DNA of 64,000 nucleotides. Source: Eutrigla gurnardus. Taxonomy: Eukaryota; Chordata; Actinopteri; Perciformes; Triglidae. Position numbers and translations under genes: made by a program. A model generated the notes under the pieces. It searched no databases, was not told the DNA's origin, and saw nothing but the letters and a program-made list of their open reading frames with translations. Position 1 is the first letter of the stretch. Every line of letters begins with the position of its first letter. Of this stretch, positions 13,791-27,668 are shown one piece after another. The stretch is from NCBI GenBank assembly GCA_963514095.1, contig OY741268.1, positions 11,988,208-12,052,207 of the forward strand, given 5' to 3'.

Positions 13791-14194
13791 CTTGACAATC
13801 TATGACTGAATGCGACTTGAACATTTTAAAAATGACACAACTTTCTGCTCAGAAATGGAGTGCTCCTTGAAAAGAAAGCTGGATAATCCAGCAATGCCTG
13901 AAATTGGACAAGTAGTAGAGAAAATATTGATTGAATTAATGCAACCAATTTAAAATTAGGTCTTGATTCCACTTAGGGCTGCCAACAACCAGCAGGTTAT
14001 AAGAATGATTTATTTCTACAATACCTTCACATGGAAACCACTGTATGGTTAAATCCTAGATAAGATACTGCAACCTGTTGTACTTCCAACATGTCGGAAG
14101 TTGGCATTGGAGTGCCTGTAAGTGACGTATCGTCCTTTTAACTAACTCCAATGTAAACCCTCCTGCAGCATTAGTGGACGATAAGACCACGTAG

Positions 14195-14335
14195 CATTAA
14201 GAGAAAGATGGTACACGTGTTGGTGGATGGTTCAAACAAACACGGGACTTTCACCCAGGAGTCCGCGGTTTGTGTCCCTTCTGAAGCTTAAAGTAAATAC
14301 TGACATTTTGTCACGTCAATCACATGACTGGAAAC
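14195..14335. repeat. Interspersed repeat with TTTCACCCAGGAGTC motif, copy B
   Basis: It contains AACACGGGACTTTCACCCAG, then GAGTCCGCGGTTTGTGTCCC and ACATTTTGTCACGTCAATCA, matching the organisation of the dispersed family also seen at 11645-11860. Confidence 0.55.
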
Positions 14336-14894
14336 GTCTTCTTCTGGTGCCCCTCTCACTGTCTCCTTTTTCAGAGAATGTAAGTCAGACATTAACACAC
14401 GCAGACAAACCGTGGCCCCTGTGAAAGGGCTCGGATCTCAAATCTCATGCAGATGATTGAGAGGTAGAACTTCCCATCTGCTCTGCCATGCTGCCCTGCG
14501 CTCCCAAGAGAGTGCTTAAACAGACTGTCCAGAAATTAGGAGTGCAGCCAAAACTCTCTCAGTTGAAAGGAGAAAGTTGTCCATCAGTTTCTCAACTGAG
14601 GAACAACAGGCTTCCTGCATGATTGTGTAAATGGTTTCATTGAAATATACCTTGAAGACCAAATTTGTTGAATTAGGTGCTCTACAGTGAGTTAGTGTAG
14701 CCAAGGTATTTTCTACTATGTAGGACAGCAAACGGTAGAATATGATACAAGTCTACATATGATTTTTGTCACTTTACAGTTCACAGGAAAACAGCAGGAA
14801 GTATGTATCCTTTAAGGTGGAGAGTAAAGGCCTTTACACACTGGTGCATTATTTTCATATTATTCACAGTTTATTCATCTCGTCCCCATTGTTG

Positions 14895-15060
14895 TGTGTG
14901 GAAGGGTGGTGGATGGGCATGTCAGACTTTCATTCAGGGGACCAGAGTTTGTATTCTAATCAATGAACATTCACTTTTTATAAACCATGACTGTGATCTT
15001 TCCCTAACTTAACCAACATTTTCAACCTTAGCCCTAAGCATGATCTTTCCCTTCCTTTAA
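14895..15060. repeat. Interspersed repeat, copy C
   Basis: GACTTTCATTCAGGGGACCAG and GTGATCTTTCCCTAACTTAA blocks are typical of the same family as copies A and B, more diverged. Confidence 0.45.
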
Positions 15061-18000
15061 CAAAAAGAAGTAGAAAGAATGGGCTGTATGCTCATGACTC
15101 AGATGCAATTATTTATTTCAACTCATTAAATGGCCTTTTTTCTTTTCCTGTGCTATGCACAGGTTTAGGTGAACCAATTTAATTCCATGACTTGTCTCTA
15201 CTATTTCCATCTCCACCAAGAACTAATGTTGAGTGTCTAATATGCCAGTCATCCGTATCACCTCCATATATGTCCCCATAATATAGCCAGGTCAGTATGA
15301 TACCATATTTCCTGTAATCTAGCCCTCACCCTAAACTCTGCCACCCCCATTTCCAAAGTTCAGATCATTGATTGGTAACTTTGACGCCTGGCCCCTGGCC
15401 CCCAGACCAAAATGATAACTGTTCATATGGGACGATGGAGCTAAGTGCTAAATCAATGGGGCCGGCCTCTCTGATGTGGATATAGCGTTACCGAGAAGGC
15501 CGGTGGCACGAGGTGGGGAAGATGTTTCCCCGGGGAAGACTTTTGGAGACACACCACCGTCGCCAGCCCAAACTCCAGTCCGGGGGTTCATCGTTCACAC
15601 GATCAGTTACAGCACCTTAGCAAAGTGCTTGTTTTGGGGGAGTCACAGTTTGTCTATCAATAATCCTCTCGTGTGGTTTAATTGACGTACACACCGACAG
15701 CTTTGTGTTTTTTCTGGGCCAGATTTAGGTTTTTAAGAAGTTGGAGTGTGAGTTTGGTCAGCAGGTTGTGTTTCTGTACATGTGTATGACTGAAAGGGAG
15801 AAAGTGAGACTGAGAGATTGAGAGGGAAAGAAACGGGATATCAGCACAATAAAGCAAGACAAGAGAGTTTGTGTCTCTTTACCGTCCACATATTTCCTGT
15901 CATCAAAGGGGGGAAAGGTCATTGTTCCAAACCTCGACTCCAGTTCCAACCCCACGCCTGCACCATGACTGGACCACAGTATGATTGTGATAGGGGCCGA
16001 CATCGGCGGCTCGGTGATCATTAGGGCTGCGCGGTGTTGTTCCCGCTAAATTAGCTCCCCCATCCCAAATGGACATTACGCATGCACACGATGCCAAACT
16101 GCGCTGTCGGGGAGGAGTCGGGGCGATCTTGCCGCCACATTAAGTTGTTTCCTATCATTAGGCTCACTGTTGCTTATTTCCCCTGTGAGCCGTGTGTTTT
16201 TGTTTTGAGGGATGTGTCTATCAAGGTTGGATGTGAGGCTCAACTGTACTGTTCAACGGTTATGTGTCAATGATTATGTGTCCCACTATATGTCCCTGTT
16301 TTGGTTTTCCTTTTGTCTGTTTAAATTAAAAAACAAATCCCATGAAACACATCGATGAATATTGCCATTTTGGTTTCAGATGACATGATCATTTGCAAAA
16401 TGAGCAATTTCTTAAATAACGCCAGTGTATCTGCAATCAGCTCCGCTGCCAGGGTCTCCGTCTCTCACTGTGATAATGGTGGCTGATGTGGTGGCTTCAA
16501 ATTAGCCATTGCACATATTCTTCCCATTGTCTTCGATGTAATTGTGTCTGAAACTGGATTTCGGTTGAACACATTCAGTTTAACTCTGCTTTACAGCAAA
16601 CCTGACAAACATTGACATTTCTATAAAATGGGTAATCTCTATAGTTATTTTAAAGAAAATATCTGTTTTTCACAGAGGAGAGAAAGTATAGGGGTAGAAA
16701 TAATGGGTGATCTCAGATCTTTGACCACATATTTACCAGATTGGGCTGGTTTCTGCCTAATTTGGCTACTTTTGAGGCAGGTAGATGAAATGTGGCCTGC
16801 TTTTGTCAACATGGTTGACGATGGTTTTGAAAACAAGATTAGCAAACAAGCTGTCATTTTAGGGTCAAAAACTAAATTCTGTAAACTTTGTTTTGACCTG
16901 TATTATTATCGACTCATTCAATTTGTAAATATTTTCATCTTGTTATTTGATGCAGTGATGAAACTTTGTATGCTCATGGCGTGTTTCCTATTCTGCATGT
17001 AAAGGTTTCTGGCAAAGTCAGGATTTGCCTCATTGACTTGGGCAGGTTTTAGATTGTGATTGGATTGGAATCCAGCCTGATGCCTCGAGGCCGTTAAGGG
17101 CATGGCTATTTCTGATTCAACGTTGGGATTTGTGCATCTATCTTTACCCTCTTCAGCGTTAACCTGCTACCCCAGGAGCCTCTTCCGTTGACCAGCTCTG
17201 GGAACATAAGGGGCTCTAAAGATGGAGCGGCTAGCAGGCGGACTGAGCAGTTGTCCCTGGAAACCTGATAGAGCGCCCCTCACCCAAAAAACTTAAAATA
17301 CCAGCAGAGATCAATAGCTGCAGCATGTTATCTATTGTCCAGCACAGAGTCTAGATAGATACCCAGATCATCTGTGACAGATATGTAGCCTAGTAGAGCT
17401 CTAACTGCAGTCAAATGTAGGCCTACCCACAAGAAAGTAGGATTATGGGTAAACGCGTGCAAGGGCTCGAGGTTGAATATGAATAGAACGTGTTTTAGAT
17501 GTTGAGGTAAACCAGCATAGCTGGTAAAACAACAAATATATATTTGACCAAAGCTCATTAACCTAACTGTCTAGACGTCTTTTGACCTGAAAATGACCAA
17601 CTCAGTGGTTACTGAGTACTTAAGGGGCCGTTCGCATGCTGCGTTCTTGTGCCCTCAAATCCATTGTTGTCACTGTAGCACAGAGGGCATGCAACGTTCC
17701 CAAGTGGCTATTTCTCAAGGTGCCACAGCTGCGCCCTGAAATAAAAATAATTAAACTTTTGGAATGCTGCAGCGCACATCGCATGTCATGTGACAAGGAA
17801 CAACCAATCACATTATTTATTTTTTCCGGAAATATCAGTCACACTTTACGTAGGCAAACTGGAACAGACAAGTTGAGCATGTTGACTTACATCCTGTAAA
17901 AAAAATGTAAATTACTACAACTTCTTCATTGTAATCTCAGCCCGTAGGTTTTAGTTGCTTAATAATAGTAGATGCAACAGGAGCACAACCTCCCTATATC

Positions 18001-19655
18001 TTGGATAAAAAGTGCAGCCGGTGTTTCCCACACCTTTTCAGGACGAACCATGTCAGCCCCTAACCATGGTGGCTCGCTTTCAAAAGTTGCTCTGATGTCC
18101 TACAATGACAAAATGCTTGTGTAAAAAAAACCTGCCAATTAAATATAAATATTATTTTACACTTTCCCATTTAAATCTTAAATCCTTTGGCCAACTTCAG
18201 TCCCAATAATAACGACCAAATATTCATTCATTTCAGATTTTTCACCCATTTCATTTTTCAATGTCTACATAATGGCTCTGTTGTATTTATTGAACTTTTT
18301 TTTTTTTTAACAAAATGCAAAAGAAGTTTAATTTTAAAGCCAGGCTCCAGAATGAAAGCCTAATATAATAGATATAATTTTATATGTAATGGCTGTGAGA
18401 TCAAATGGGGTGGTATTGATGGGTTTCAATGGAGACATTTTTGTTCTTAACATTCTGAATTACTTATAGGTTCAATTGACAAAAAATCACACTTTTATCA
18501 AAGTCTACATGTTTACACAGCGTCAATCAATTAAAATTGAAAAGCAAAAAATTTCCCTAAAGGCAGATAATTATTTTGGCCAAGAAAAATAAATGGATTT
18601 GGACCCTCTTGTTTGTTTCACCATATTTCCAGGAGAAACATTATTAAACTCAAGTCAAAGTTAGTCTAAGTTGCAACGATGCTTTTCCAACTAATAAAAA
18701 TAGAAAATGGCTCACAAATGTCAAACACTACATATTATTTTTGAGAAGACATAACAGGGTCTTTGTAAAACAACAACTTTCCTCGTCATTGCTCTCAAAA
18801 CTTTTAAAGAGATTCAAACTGTATCCAAACTTCATGAGGGCAATCTCATAAACAAAGTTTGCGTGTGAAATGCATCTTAACCCTCATTTTTCATCAACAG
18901 AAGTAATAAAAAGATTGTATATTAATGTTTATATTAAATAAAACGCCGCCCCCAGAGGACAGAGAAATGCAAATATCCCTACATTTAATGAGCATTGTGT
19001 CATCCCCGCCTTTTCTAAAACAATACGGAAGGCACAATGAATTGTTTTCCTGTTTTAAATAAATAAAATAAAACATTTCCCTGTATAATTAAAAGCTGGT
19101 CTGCAGCCTCAGGCCTCTCAGACATTGTCTCAAACTGTGAGAAAAGATGAAAAACAGATCCTGCATAATCAACTGCGAGTCAGTGCAAGTGCACCTTACT
19201 CAGACGCCTGTGTGGAATGCATTCTGGGTAACGTGGTGTCTAGACCTTGTGTCCGTCATCTTAAATAGCAGCAAAGACAGAACACTTGTGAACCTCTCTG
19301 GCAGATTTATGGGCTGTTAATGTCTTCCCCCTTCACCCGCTGAAGTCCTGCTGCTCGTGTTTTGATGGCGCTGAATGCAGGTTATGAATCTCCCGGCTTA
19401 GACGCGATAAATCATGGAATCCTTGCGCCACGTCAAGTTGACGCACGTCCAGATTTCTGTTTTCTGGACGGTCCGGTGAGCAGGGTCTGGCAGCAGAGGT
19501 CAGCTAACCCCTCGGGCGGCGGGGTCAAGTTTAGGGAGATTTCTTAGCAGATGGTGTTTAGCGTTCAGTCTGTCACTCTGGCAGAACCGAGTAAGAGGAG
19601 AAAAGACACTTTACAGCATTAATTGACTTGTGTGTGTCTCAATATTGACTCGGCT
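15061..19655. other. Gene-free stretch
   Basis: No exon recognised. The open frame at 16628-17002 (124 residues) is in AT-rich sequence, has no homology I recognise and no splice support. Nothing else stands out. Confidence 0.45.
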
Positions 19656-19671
19656 CCCCCCCCCCCCCCCC
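19656..19671. repeat. Poly-C run
   Basis: Sixteen consecutive C, followed by TCC and an A run. Confidence 0.95.
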
Positions 19672-22600
19672 TCCAAAAAAAAACACTCCCCTCCTTGTCT
19701 CCAAAATGAGACACTTAAGGTCAAAACGTCAGCAAAACAGTCCTTAAATACCACTTATTCACCGCTCACTTAAATATTCATGATAATCTGAGTGGCTCAG
19801 ACCAATTCCCAAATCAATTCTTTGAGCAAACAACTGAAGTAGGCTACTCTTTCATCTTGTAAATTGGAGGTAATTCTCTGTTCTTTTTTTTTTTAAAGAA
19901 CTGAGAAGCATTGTCTGTCTTTTAGACAGTCAGAATTCAGTTTGGGTAAAAAACAACTTAAAAAGCAACATGTTATGCTGACAAGGTATTAAAATGTTGT
20001 GTTTGTTTTTATGCATTAATGGCCAGAGGATTTGAAAAATATCAAGGTTTTTCTTTCTTCTCATCTGCAATGTAACATGACCGAGCCAGTTGGAGGACTT
20101 CCACAGCAAGAAACTCTCCCGGTTTCATTTGTCCAAATTATTACCAATTGCATTAGAAAATATCTGGTTCTTTGCTAAAAGTCCAACTCAAAAGATGCCA
20201 ACTCGACTCCGGTTAAGGAGAAGAAGAAGAACGCCAGAGCGAAGGAGAATACTGAGAGAACCAATTGTTGAATCAGTTTGAATGGCAAAACGTAGCACAA
20301 AACCAACACAATCTCATCCCAATACCAGTAAAATAATGAATGTTAATTTGGCAGCAGAGAGAACAACAGCAGATAAAGGGAATGAATGAGGTTCGTTCTT
20401 GGAGGAATCCAGCCGTTGCTTTGCTCCTTCAGTATTTGTTTTCCAGTCTCAATCAATCACCTGTTTTGTTGGATGGGGAGCCATCTTTGTATCCTGATGT
20501 TAATCAAATAAACAGCACATGTTTTACACGAGTTTACCAACCCATATTCATCACAGCTTGCTTGTATTCTAATGGCGTAATTATTCTAATGTTGATTAAG
20601 CCACTTGGGTAATTAGCATTTTTGATTGCGACTGCATCCGCAGGTGAATTGAAGGGAGGGAGAAATAAAAGAACAGCCCAAACTACATTTAGACATTATA
20701 GAAGAGTGCAGCGGCAGCTTGGATAGCTTTTTATAAAGACAGACATTTGTGCAAAATAGTAGCCTACATTTCCTCCCCTCTTTGAGGAAAACATCTCTCT
20801 TAATGAACATTTAAACTGGAGGTTCTATATGAAGGGAGCCGGATCAAGCGGTGCAGCTGAGGGAAGCCGCGGTCTTTAAGTGAGTGAGATCAGATTCCTG
20901 AGGCGAGATAGCTCGGTGAACTGAGCCGTGACTTAAGGCACCCCTCTTAGTGTACTTTTTTCTTGCTTTGGGAAAACATGTCTGTTGAAACAGTCAACAG
21001 AGTGCACCGACGCACGGTGGGCTTACCCTGCGTTTACTCAGGTTACCCCATATGGACGCCTCGCCACATGGTCCCCTCGGCCCTCCAGCAGCAACCACAG
21101 CTCCCTGCCCTTGAGAGGGACAGAGGATATGTTGAGAAGACGTGTGTGTGTGTACGTTGGTTTGGATTTGTGTGTTTAGTTCAGGCTACGTTCACACCGC
21201 AGGCCATGCTAAATTACACACCTGAATGACTTGACGTGTGTAAGGAATTCAAATCTCAGTATGATGATGCATCCATGTGAATACATCCAGCCGTGGACCT
21301 GGTTCAAAGGCATTTCAAGTTCCTATAAAACAGTGGATTTAATGGTGACCTCATCCTTGAACCGCTTACGTCATCACAAATATTTACAAATCCATCTACT
21401 TATGCCCCAACCCAGCATTTATTTTTCAGGAATAAGATATTCATTCATATGTTGCTTTGATGATGTGTTAGCGAACCATATTCACACATCCAGCAGACAC
21501 AAGAGCAACAGTGGAATTTATTTGGAGTCCTGTTCTTGTCTGATTGAATGTTTCTTTTAGATTGGAGCGCATGAAACATGGCCGAAATTCCTGAAGACCT
21601 CTCTCCATTTGTCTCTTGTTGATGGGTTGGGTGGACGAGATATTTCTTTAGTTTATTACAAACGTGGAATAGAGTTCAGAATGGAAGCAGCCACACATGT
21701 GTGGCGCTAACTGCTGGGTCTGATCATGACTTCCACGTTCCCTTCTGGGGATCTCTCGTTAACAAATTAATAATCTGGAATAATTGCAGAGGTCTTCTGT
21801 GATTCTGTTAACCTGACACATCTGTAACTTCAGAGCCAAACGCAGAGGTCATGTGATAATATTAGTCCTGTGTGAATCAGCACCTCGGCTGTGAACAGTT
21901 ATGGAGGCTGTGTTGACAATTATGAATTAAAGTTCTGACAGAATTTTAGGTTCAAATTGAGGAGGAATTATCTTTATTATAGAATAATAATAATAATTTA
22001 TCACGTCATATTTGAATATAAGTTCATCATCATACCTGGAGGAAGATGTCAGTAAATTGGATTAAAATACAGACTTCACTAATCCCGTCTGAAGCATGAA
22101 ACACAAAGCAGGGGGGTCATTTGTAAATCACATGAGCTCCCCTGGTAATACTAGTCCCCTGTGAATAGATGTTGGCATGGAAATGCATTCTTGGCCTTTG
22201 AAAGGGTAGCTTGACGGAACAGTCCCTACTCAAGGTTCTCTTACTTTCCAGAGCTTTCAACTGTGTTTATCAACAGATGGCGTTACCTCTCATAGATCTG
22301 CTGACAGTGATGATGCTCTGATGGTTCATGATGGTTTCATGACGAGGTGGGTTGGCTCCTCCATTTTGAAATGCAGGCTTGTGATATTGTGGTTAATACA
22401 GTTGTATGCAATTGTTTTAATGCAGATGATCTTGAATCAAAGCCACTTTAAGAATTGAGTAGGAGAACATGTAGCCTACAATGTGCTGTTACGTGGGTAT
22501 TGTGGGACAGTAAAGACAGGGCTGGAGGGTGCTGGATGCTGGCTGGTGGTGCTGATGGTGGGGGTATGATGAGCTGTAGTGCTCATCCATCAAGACCACT

Positions 22601-23049
22601 TACACGCCATAGGATCTGCTCTATAGCTGAGGGGGGAAATTAAGTTATAGACCCACATCTGCTGATACCCGCTGGGTCATTAGAGGATCCGCCTGCTTAG
22701 GCAGCAACTGAGCGGCATTGAATACGCTGCAAAGAATTAAGAGCTTGTTTCAAAAATGTAACCTTTCCTTTATGAAAAAAATACCGGATGATTAACTCTT
22801 TGTATTTGTGGATGGTCTTTGAAACATTTTTTTTACGTTTTATTTGTTTTTATAGGAATTTAAAATAATTGAATCAGCATTTTTTTCTGGCGGGTAAATA
22901 ATCTGCAATAAAGGTGAGGTGATCTATTTGTGCTTTATTTTAATCACCATATTGTTTAAATTTAGAAGACAAATGTGTTTGTCATTAGCTCAAAGTTGTT
23001 CAACACATGTCTGATTACACATATTTAAACAATAATATTGAAACATACA
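19672..23049. other. Gene-free stretch
   Basis: No supported exon or repeat. A short AGAAGAAGAAGAA run occurs near 20219. Otherwise ordinary noncoding sequence. Confidence 0.45.
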
Positions 23050-23310
23050 TTTCTTGCAGTTCATCTCTTCATTAGCTCTTCAGCTTCAGGAGGAGGAGAA
23101 GAAACGGAGGACGGGCAGAGTTTTAAACAATAGGCCGCTATCAGCATGAGTCCGCCACCACAGCACAATGTGAATTAAACTGATTGGATGCAATTGGTTT
23201 GGCACTCATGTTGCTGACATTGACAAAAAAGTAAGTCGGTTGTTGTTTCAATTAGTGGAGGAGGTGCGCCGAGCGGATGGGAGGTAACCGAGGGAGGAGA
23301 CGACTGCTTT
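23050..23310. promoter_or_regulatory. Candidate conserved noncoding element
   Basis: A balanced block with TTTTAAACAATAGGCCGCTA, GTGAATTAAACTGATTGG and TTTCAATTAGTGG, containing several homeodomain/SOX-like sites, set in AT-rich flanks. No exon or repeat features. Inferred from texture only. Confidence 0.3.
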
Positions 23311-24762
23311 TACTTATATGTTCTCAAACAGTTGGTTGTAATCAAGACAATGTTGTGTGGTACAGGTTTCACTGTTACTGCTGGGAAAGCATGTCAAATG
23401 AATAATAGTTGTGTCAGCATTTAGACATTTGAAATGCTGCGTTATTGTGCATGTCGGTCTGGTCTTCATGCTGAGAAGAGTCAAAATGATTCATCATTCA
23501 ATAAGACAAGACAAAGACAAACAAGTCACTTTCTATGTGAGGCTACTTCTTTCTTTTACCGCAATAGTGAAAATGCAATATGAGGAATATGGATGAATTT
23601 TTTTTATTATATCCAGCCTTTATTTGCTGACTATGCATTCGTACTTTTAGCAACAGGGAAATGACCTTTGACTGTCGACCACTTAGACACCAAATGGAAA
23701 CATTGATTCACATTTTACAGTTTTGGCTCTCAGCTAAACTCTTCATTTAAATGACTGGAAATGTTGGAATCTCAAATAAAAAAGTTACCACGTTTTAGGT
23801 TACTGTGTGCTGGGAAAAAGGAATATGAATATTTTGTGCCAAATTGGTGTTATGGTAGAGTAAAACTGTGTTTCCCTTTGCAAAGGGTGAAAATACTTGA
23901 ACATCCTTGTGTTGCTCCGGACTCTGGAGCTTTTTTCAATTAAGCATTTCATTTCTGACAGTTGAAGCGAGGGTTATTGAGGCTTGAAATGTATGAATGA
24001 TGGCACTTAGTGAGAAACTACCGTCCACACCCCATTAACCACCATCCTTCACAAAGTAGATTGCACGATTAGAGCAAGTCATAAGTCAAATGTGCAACCC
24101 AACATGCCTTCCTCTGGCCCCTATCGCCTCTCAGTTTTTAGATCTGCAGCGGTTGGAGATGTGAGAGGGGAGGATGCTGGCTGCCTGGCTCGCTGGTCTC
24201 ATAAGGGTACTTCCTCCCTAAGTATTGCTTTTTGCTCTTATCTAGATTCTTCAGATTAGCCAATCTGGACCGTAAACATGTGTTAAGAGGGGAGAGTGTC
24301 AGGAAAAACAATCACAACAGACTAAACTGATTTCTGTCAATTTACTTTAACAGCCAGTTAGGTCATAGGTCAATACTGTTTGGTACACATGTCAAATATT
24401 ACACATTGACTCATATAAACTTAATATAGTCTTAAAATATTTAGATAAACATACATTATCCTTATTATGAAAAACACTATATTTTTGTGTATAAATGATC
24501 AATGTTCATTTTTCCACATATTATATATATTTAGAAGTGAAAATGTACTTCTACTACTACTGTTCCATGTGGAGTTCATAAGGAGAATTAGCTTTGTGCA
24601 GATAATCATTGAATACAGTGGATAGACGAAATAACTACACATGACATGCGATCAAGGTAACGTCTCCTCAGCAGCTGTATCGTATCTTCAGGAAACGTTA
24701 TATTTTGTTTTTCGTGCATTGATCAGTGCAAGCCCTGTTTTTATGTAAAAAGGTTTGACAAG

Positions 24763-24920
24763 TAACCTACGTACTTGCAGTTAAGTACGTAAGTAACAAG
24801 GGGAAATAAGTCAACGTTGACTAAATGTACACAAACAGGACACACATTGTGGACTCCTGTGTGAAAGTCCTGACTTGTTTGACCTCCTCCCCATGCAGAT
24901 GTTGGGATATAAACATACAG
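24763..24920. repeat. Interspersed repeat, copy D, with terminal hairpin
   Basis: It starts with an imperfect inverted repeat (GTAACCTACGTACTT, then GCAG, then TTAAGTACGTAAGTAAC) and continues into GTCAACGTTGACTAAATGTA and ACTCCTGTGTGAAAGTCCTG, matching the family of copies A-C. Confidence 0.55.
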
Positions 24921-24989
24921 CCTGATCAAGTATAGTTGATAGTAGATTAATGCTTTATACTTTACATTTGTGTTCTTACTGTATTATTT

Positions 24990-25090
24990 GACAGGTGTTG
25001 TTTTAAATTATATCATATTTATTTTTTATTTTACGTGTTCTGTCTAATTTCCCCACCGGGGATGAATAAAGCTATTAAATTAAATTCAAG
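24990..25090 (+). mobile_element. Possible LINE/SINE 3' tail
   Basis: TAATTTCCCCACCGGGGATG followed by AATAAAGCTATTAAATTAAA resembles the stem-plus-AATAAAG tail found at the 3' ends of many fish retroposons. Only the tail is visible. Confidence 0.4.
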
Positions 25091-25539
25091 ACACTTATTA
25101 TTCTGTCCATTCCATAAACCTGAAGCAAGAACAGCTGTGGCTATGGAGTCTGTAGAGGTTTATTTGCTTCTTAATTAATCCCAACCAAGCTTACAGTGAA
25201 ACTGTGCTTTTTTTATCAGAAAAAAAACTGTTCTGCATTTAGCCAGATCAATGGAAAAGTCCGGCTCACGTCCTTCATACATTCTTACTTGATGAAGCAC
25301 ATAATTCAACAGCTCTGGTTTGAACCGACTTCACTGGCTTTCTTTGGCAGACGTGTCAAGCTGCAAACCAGAGCAATGAAACTGAATATGAGCGAAGAAT
25401 GTGAGTCAGTTGGATTTAAGGTCTGATCATACTTTACCATGAGCTGATCCTTCCCCCCTGTAAACATGTTGTCGTTTGTGCTGTTGTTTCATCAGTGAAA
25501 AAAAAAAATTCTGATTTCCGTCAAATAAAACCCAGCCGT

Positions 25540-25870
25540 TACTCTGTCATCGACGAGATAAGCTGGAGCAACAGTCCTCAGCCTTATCACGGCAGATCAG
25601 AGGTTTCATCAGTATTACCATCTTCACCGTTAATGGCCATTAACCTGATCTCCCCTCGGCATCCGTCAAGGTGAGGGTAATGCAACTCAAGCAGGAGATC
25701 AGAGATAGGCTGATGAATGAATCTGGGCCAGCTTTATTGAAAGCAAAACCATGGTGGTAGTATTTGTGTTTCTCCAAAACACTCTCAGCTTTGTCCCGGG
25801 GATTATTATGGGCTGACATCAAGGGCTTGAACCCCACATATCAAGTCTTGATGGCGATGGTGGCTGAGGG
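25540..25870. promoter_or_regulatory. Candidate conserved noncoding element
   Basis: Contains the near-palindromic CCGTTAATGGCCATTAACCTG, a long non-repetitive block of balanced composition and no exon. TAAT cores facing each other suggest a homeodomain dimer site. Conservation untested. Confidence 0.33.
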
Positions 25871-27214
25871 CGTTCTCACACGCTGTGAAGGAGACATCCT
25901 GTGAAAAGCAGATCTGTATCGAGGCTCTATAACAACTAGCATAACTGCAACCGGTCAAGCTTTATTTCCCCATTGATCGAGCCGAATGCTAATGAGTGCA
26001 AATCTTGTCCTGTTCATGATGTGTCAAATATATACACTTATGAGATTCTCAAATTTATGTTTGACCCCTGCAGGTTTACATGCTGTGTGAGGTGATTCCG
26101 AAAGAGCTTAAGCAAATGTTTTATGTTAGTTGTTTTGTGTCTAATTGTGCTTCTTTTATATGTTGTGTTTTCACCGAGGAACCATGGCAAGGATAATTTA
26201 CTGTCACCTGCAGAGAGACAGACATTAAATTTTTGCTTATTCTATTTGTAATTATTCCTACAAGGAACATTTGGAATAAGACTGCCATGTAATGCAGTTT
26301 CTTCATTACTAAAGTTTTGCACCAAGGTAGATTTCGCTGCTGTAGTACTTTAACTAGGCAATATTTTTCGGTAAAATTACACCCAGGTGGGTGTCCTGCT
26401 TGGTTGGCCTTATCCTGTGATCACATGACACTGCTGCATTCATGTCAGCCTGAACCACAAAGTGGGGCTGCTACAGTGAAACGTGCCCCATTCTTACTAA
26501 TTGAAATACCGTGGACCCCGTTGCCCAAATGTAATTATAGCATCAAATATGGGCACTAGAGGAAACAGCAAGATACAAATTGAAATTTAAGAGTGAAATA
26601 CAAACTGTCTCCAGCAGTGCATGAGTGCTCATAGTGCCCACAAGACTGAGCCCGGGAAATCTGGTGTGCAGGAAAAAACCACAACAACAACAAAAACATA
26701 CTGGGATGTTTGAAGTTTATAAACTAGGAATTAAAAAGTATTTTTATACTACATATTATTATTATATACTAATTTTGGACACCTCTTTCCAAGGCAGCTA
26801 ACATGTATTTCCTTACATATCCACACACTGGGAGGAATGATTCACATGGATAAGGGGATCAAACCTCCAAACCTACAATGTATTGATAGTAAAGGTGGTT
26901 GAGTTGGTGCTAAACTCACAGCTGCTGTTGCTAAATAGGTTGCTTATTTGAAAAATAAGTGTTATAATTTTACACAGTAAACAATACTCGACTCATAATG
27001 TCTTTATCGGTCAGACATGGAAAGAAAACTTCAGTTTTAGACAGAAAATGTTCCGAATATAAACATAATTCAAAACTCCTACAGTCACAATCTTACTTAA
27101 AAAAATACAAAACTTTGAAAATAAACTTCTGCTTCACAGGAAACAACTTGATTCGGTTTATGAAAAGAACAGGGTTTGGGTTCATTAACTAGGACGTGGT
27201 GTTTGGTTGTTTTT
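25871..27214. other. Gene-free stretch, nothing recognised
   Basis: AT-rich sequence with no supported exon, RNA gene or repeat. Confidence 0.45.
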
Positions 27215-27270
27215 ACACGTGAACACTGGCCTCCTGGGTTAAAGTCATGAGTCAGATGTAACACATTACA
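27215..27270. repeat. Short fragment of interspersed repeat, copy E
   Basis: ACACGTGAACACTGGCCTCC then TGGGTTAAAGTC resembles the conserved core of copies A-D. Confidence 0.35.
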
Positions 27271-27651
27271 CTAGAGCTGTCAAATAACTCAAATGTAATG
27301 ACTTTTAGTTTGATTTAATGTAGGGACTTGCAATTTGTTTACACTTTCTATATGCTGCACAACAAAATGGGACCACAATAAACAGCAAAAGATTTGCTGC
27401 AGTGCTCCAGACTGTATTATTTCTGGTGATTAAGCCTCTAAATTCTCCAAGCTGCTACATCTCGCTGACATCTGGGACCTGAGCTTTAACTATTATTGAT
27501 ATTGTACTTAATAAAATCCGGTTCCCTTCTGTAACTTGCAGAACGATTAGTCCCCCACAAAGGTTAGTTTTAATTGTGTGAGAATATATTGAGTCCTCCA
27601 TCAGCAGAGGAGCATAATGACAGCTAAACACAGTATGCAGGCTATACGCTG

Positions 27652-27668
27652 CCCCCCCCCCCCCCCCC
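27652..27668. repeat. Poly-C run
   Basis: Seventeen consecutive C. Confidence 0.95.
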
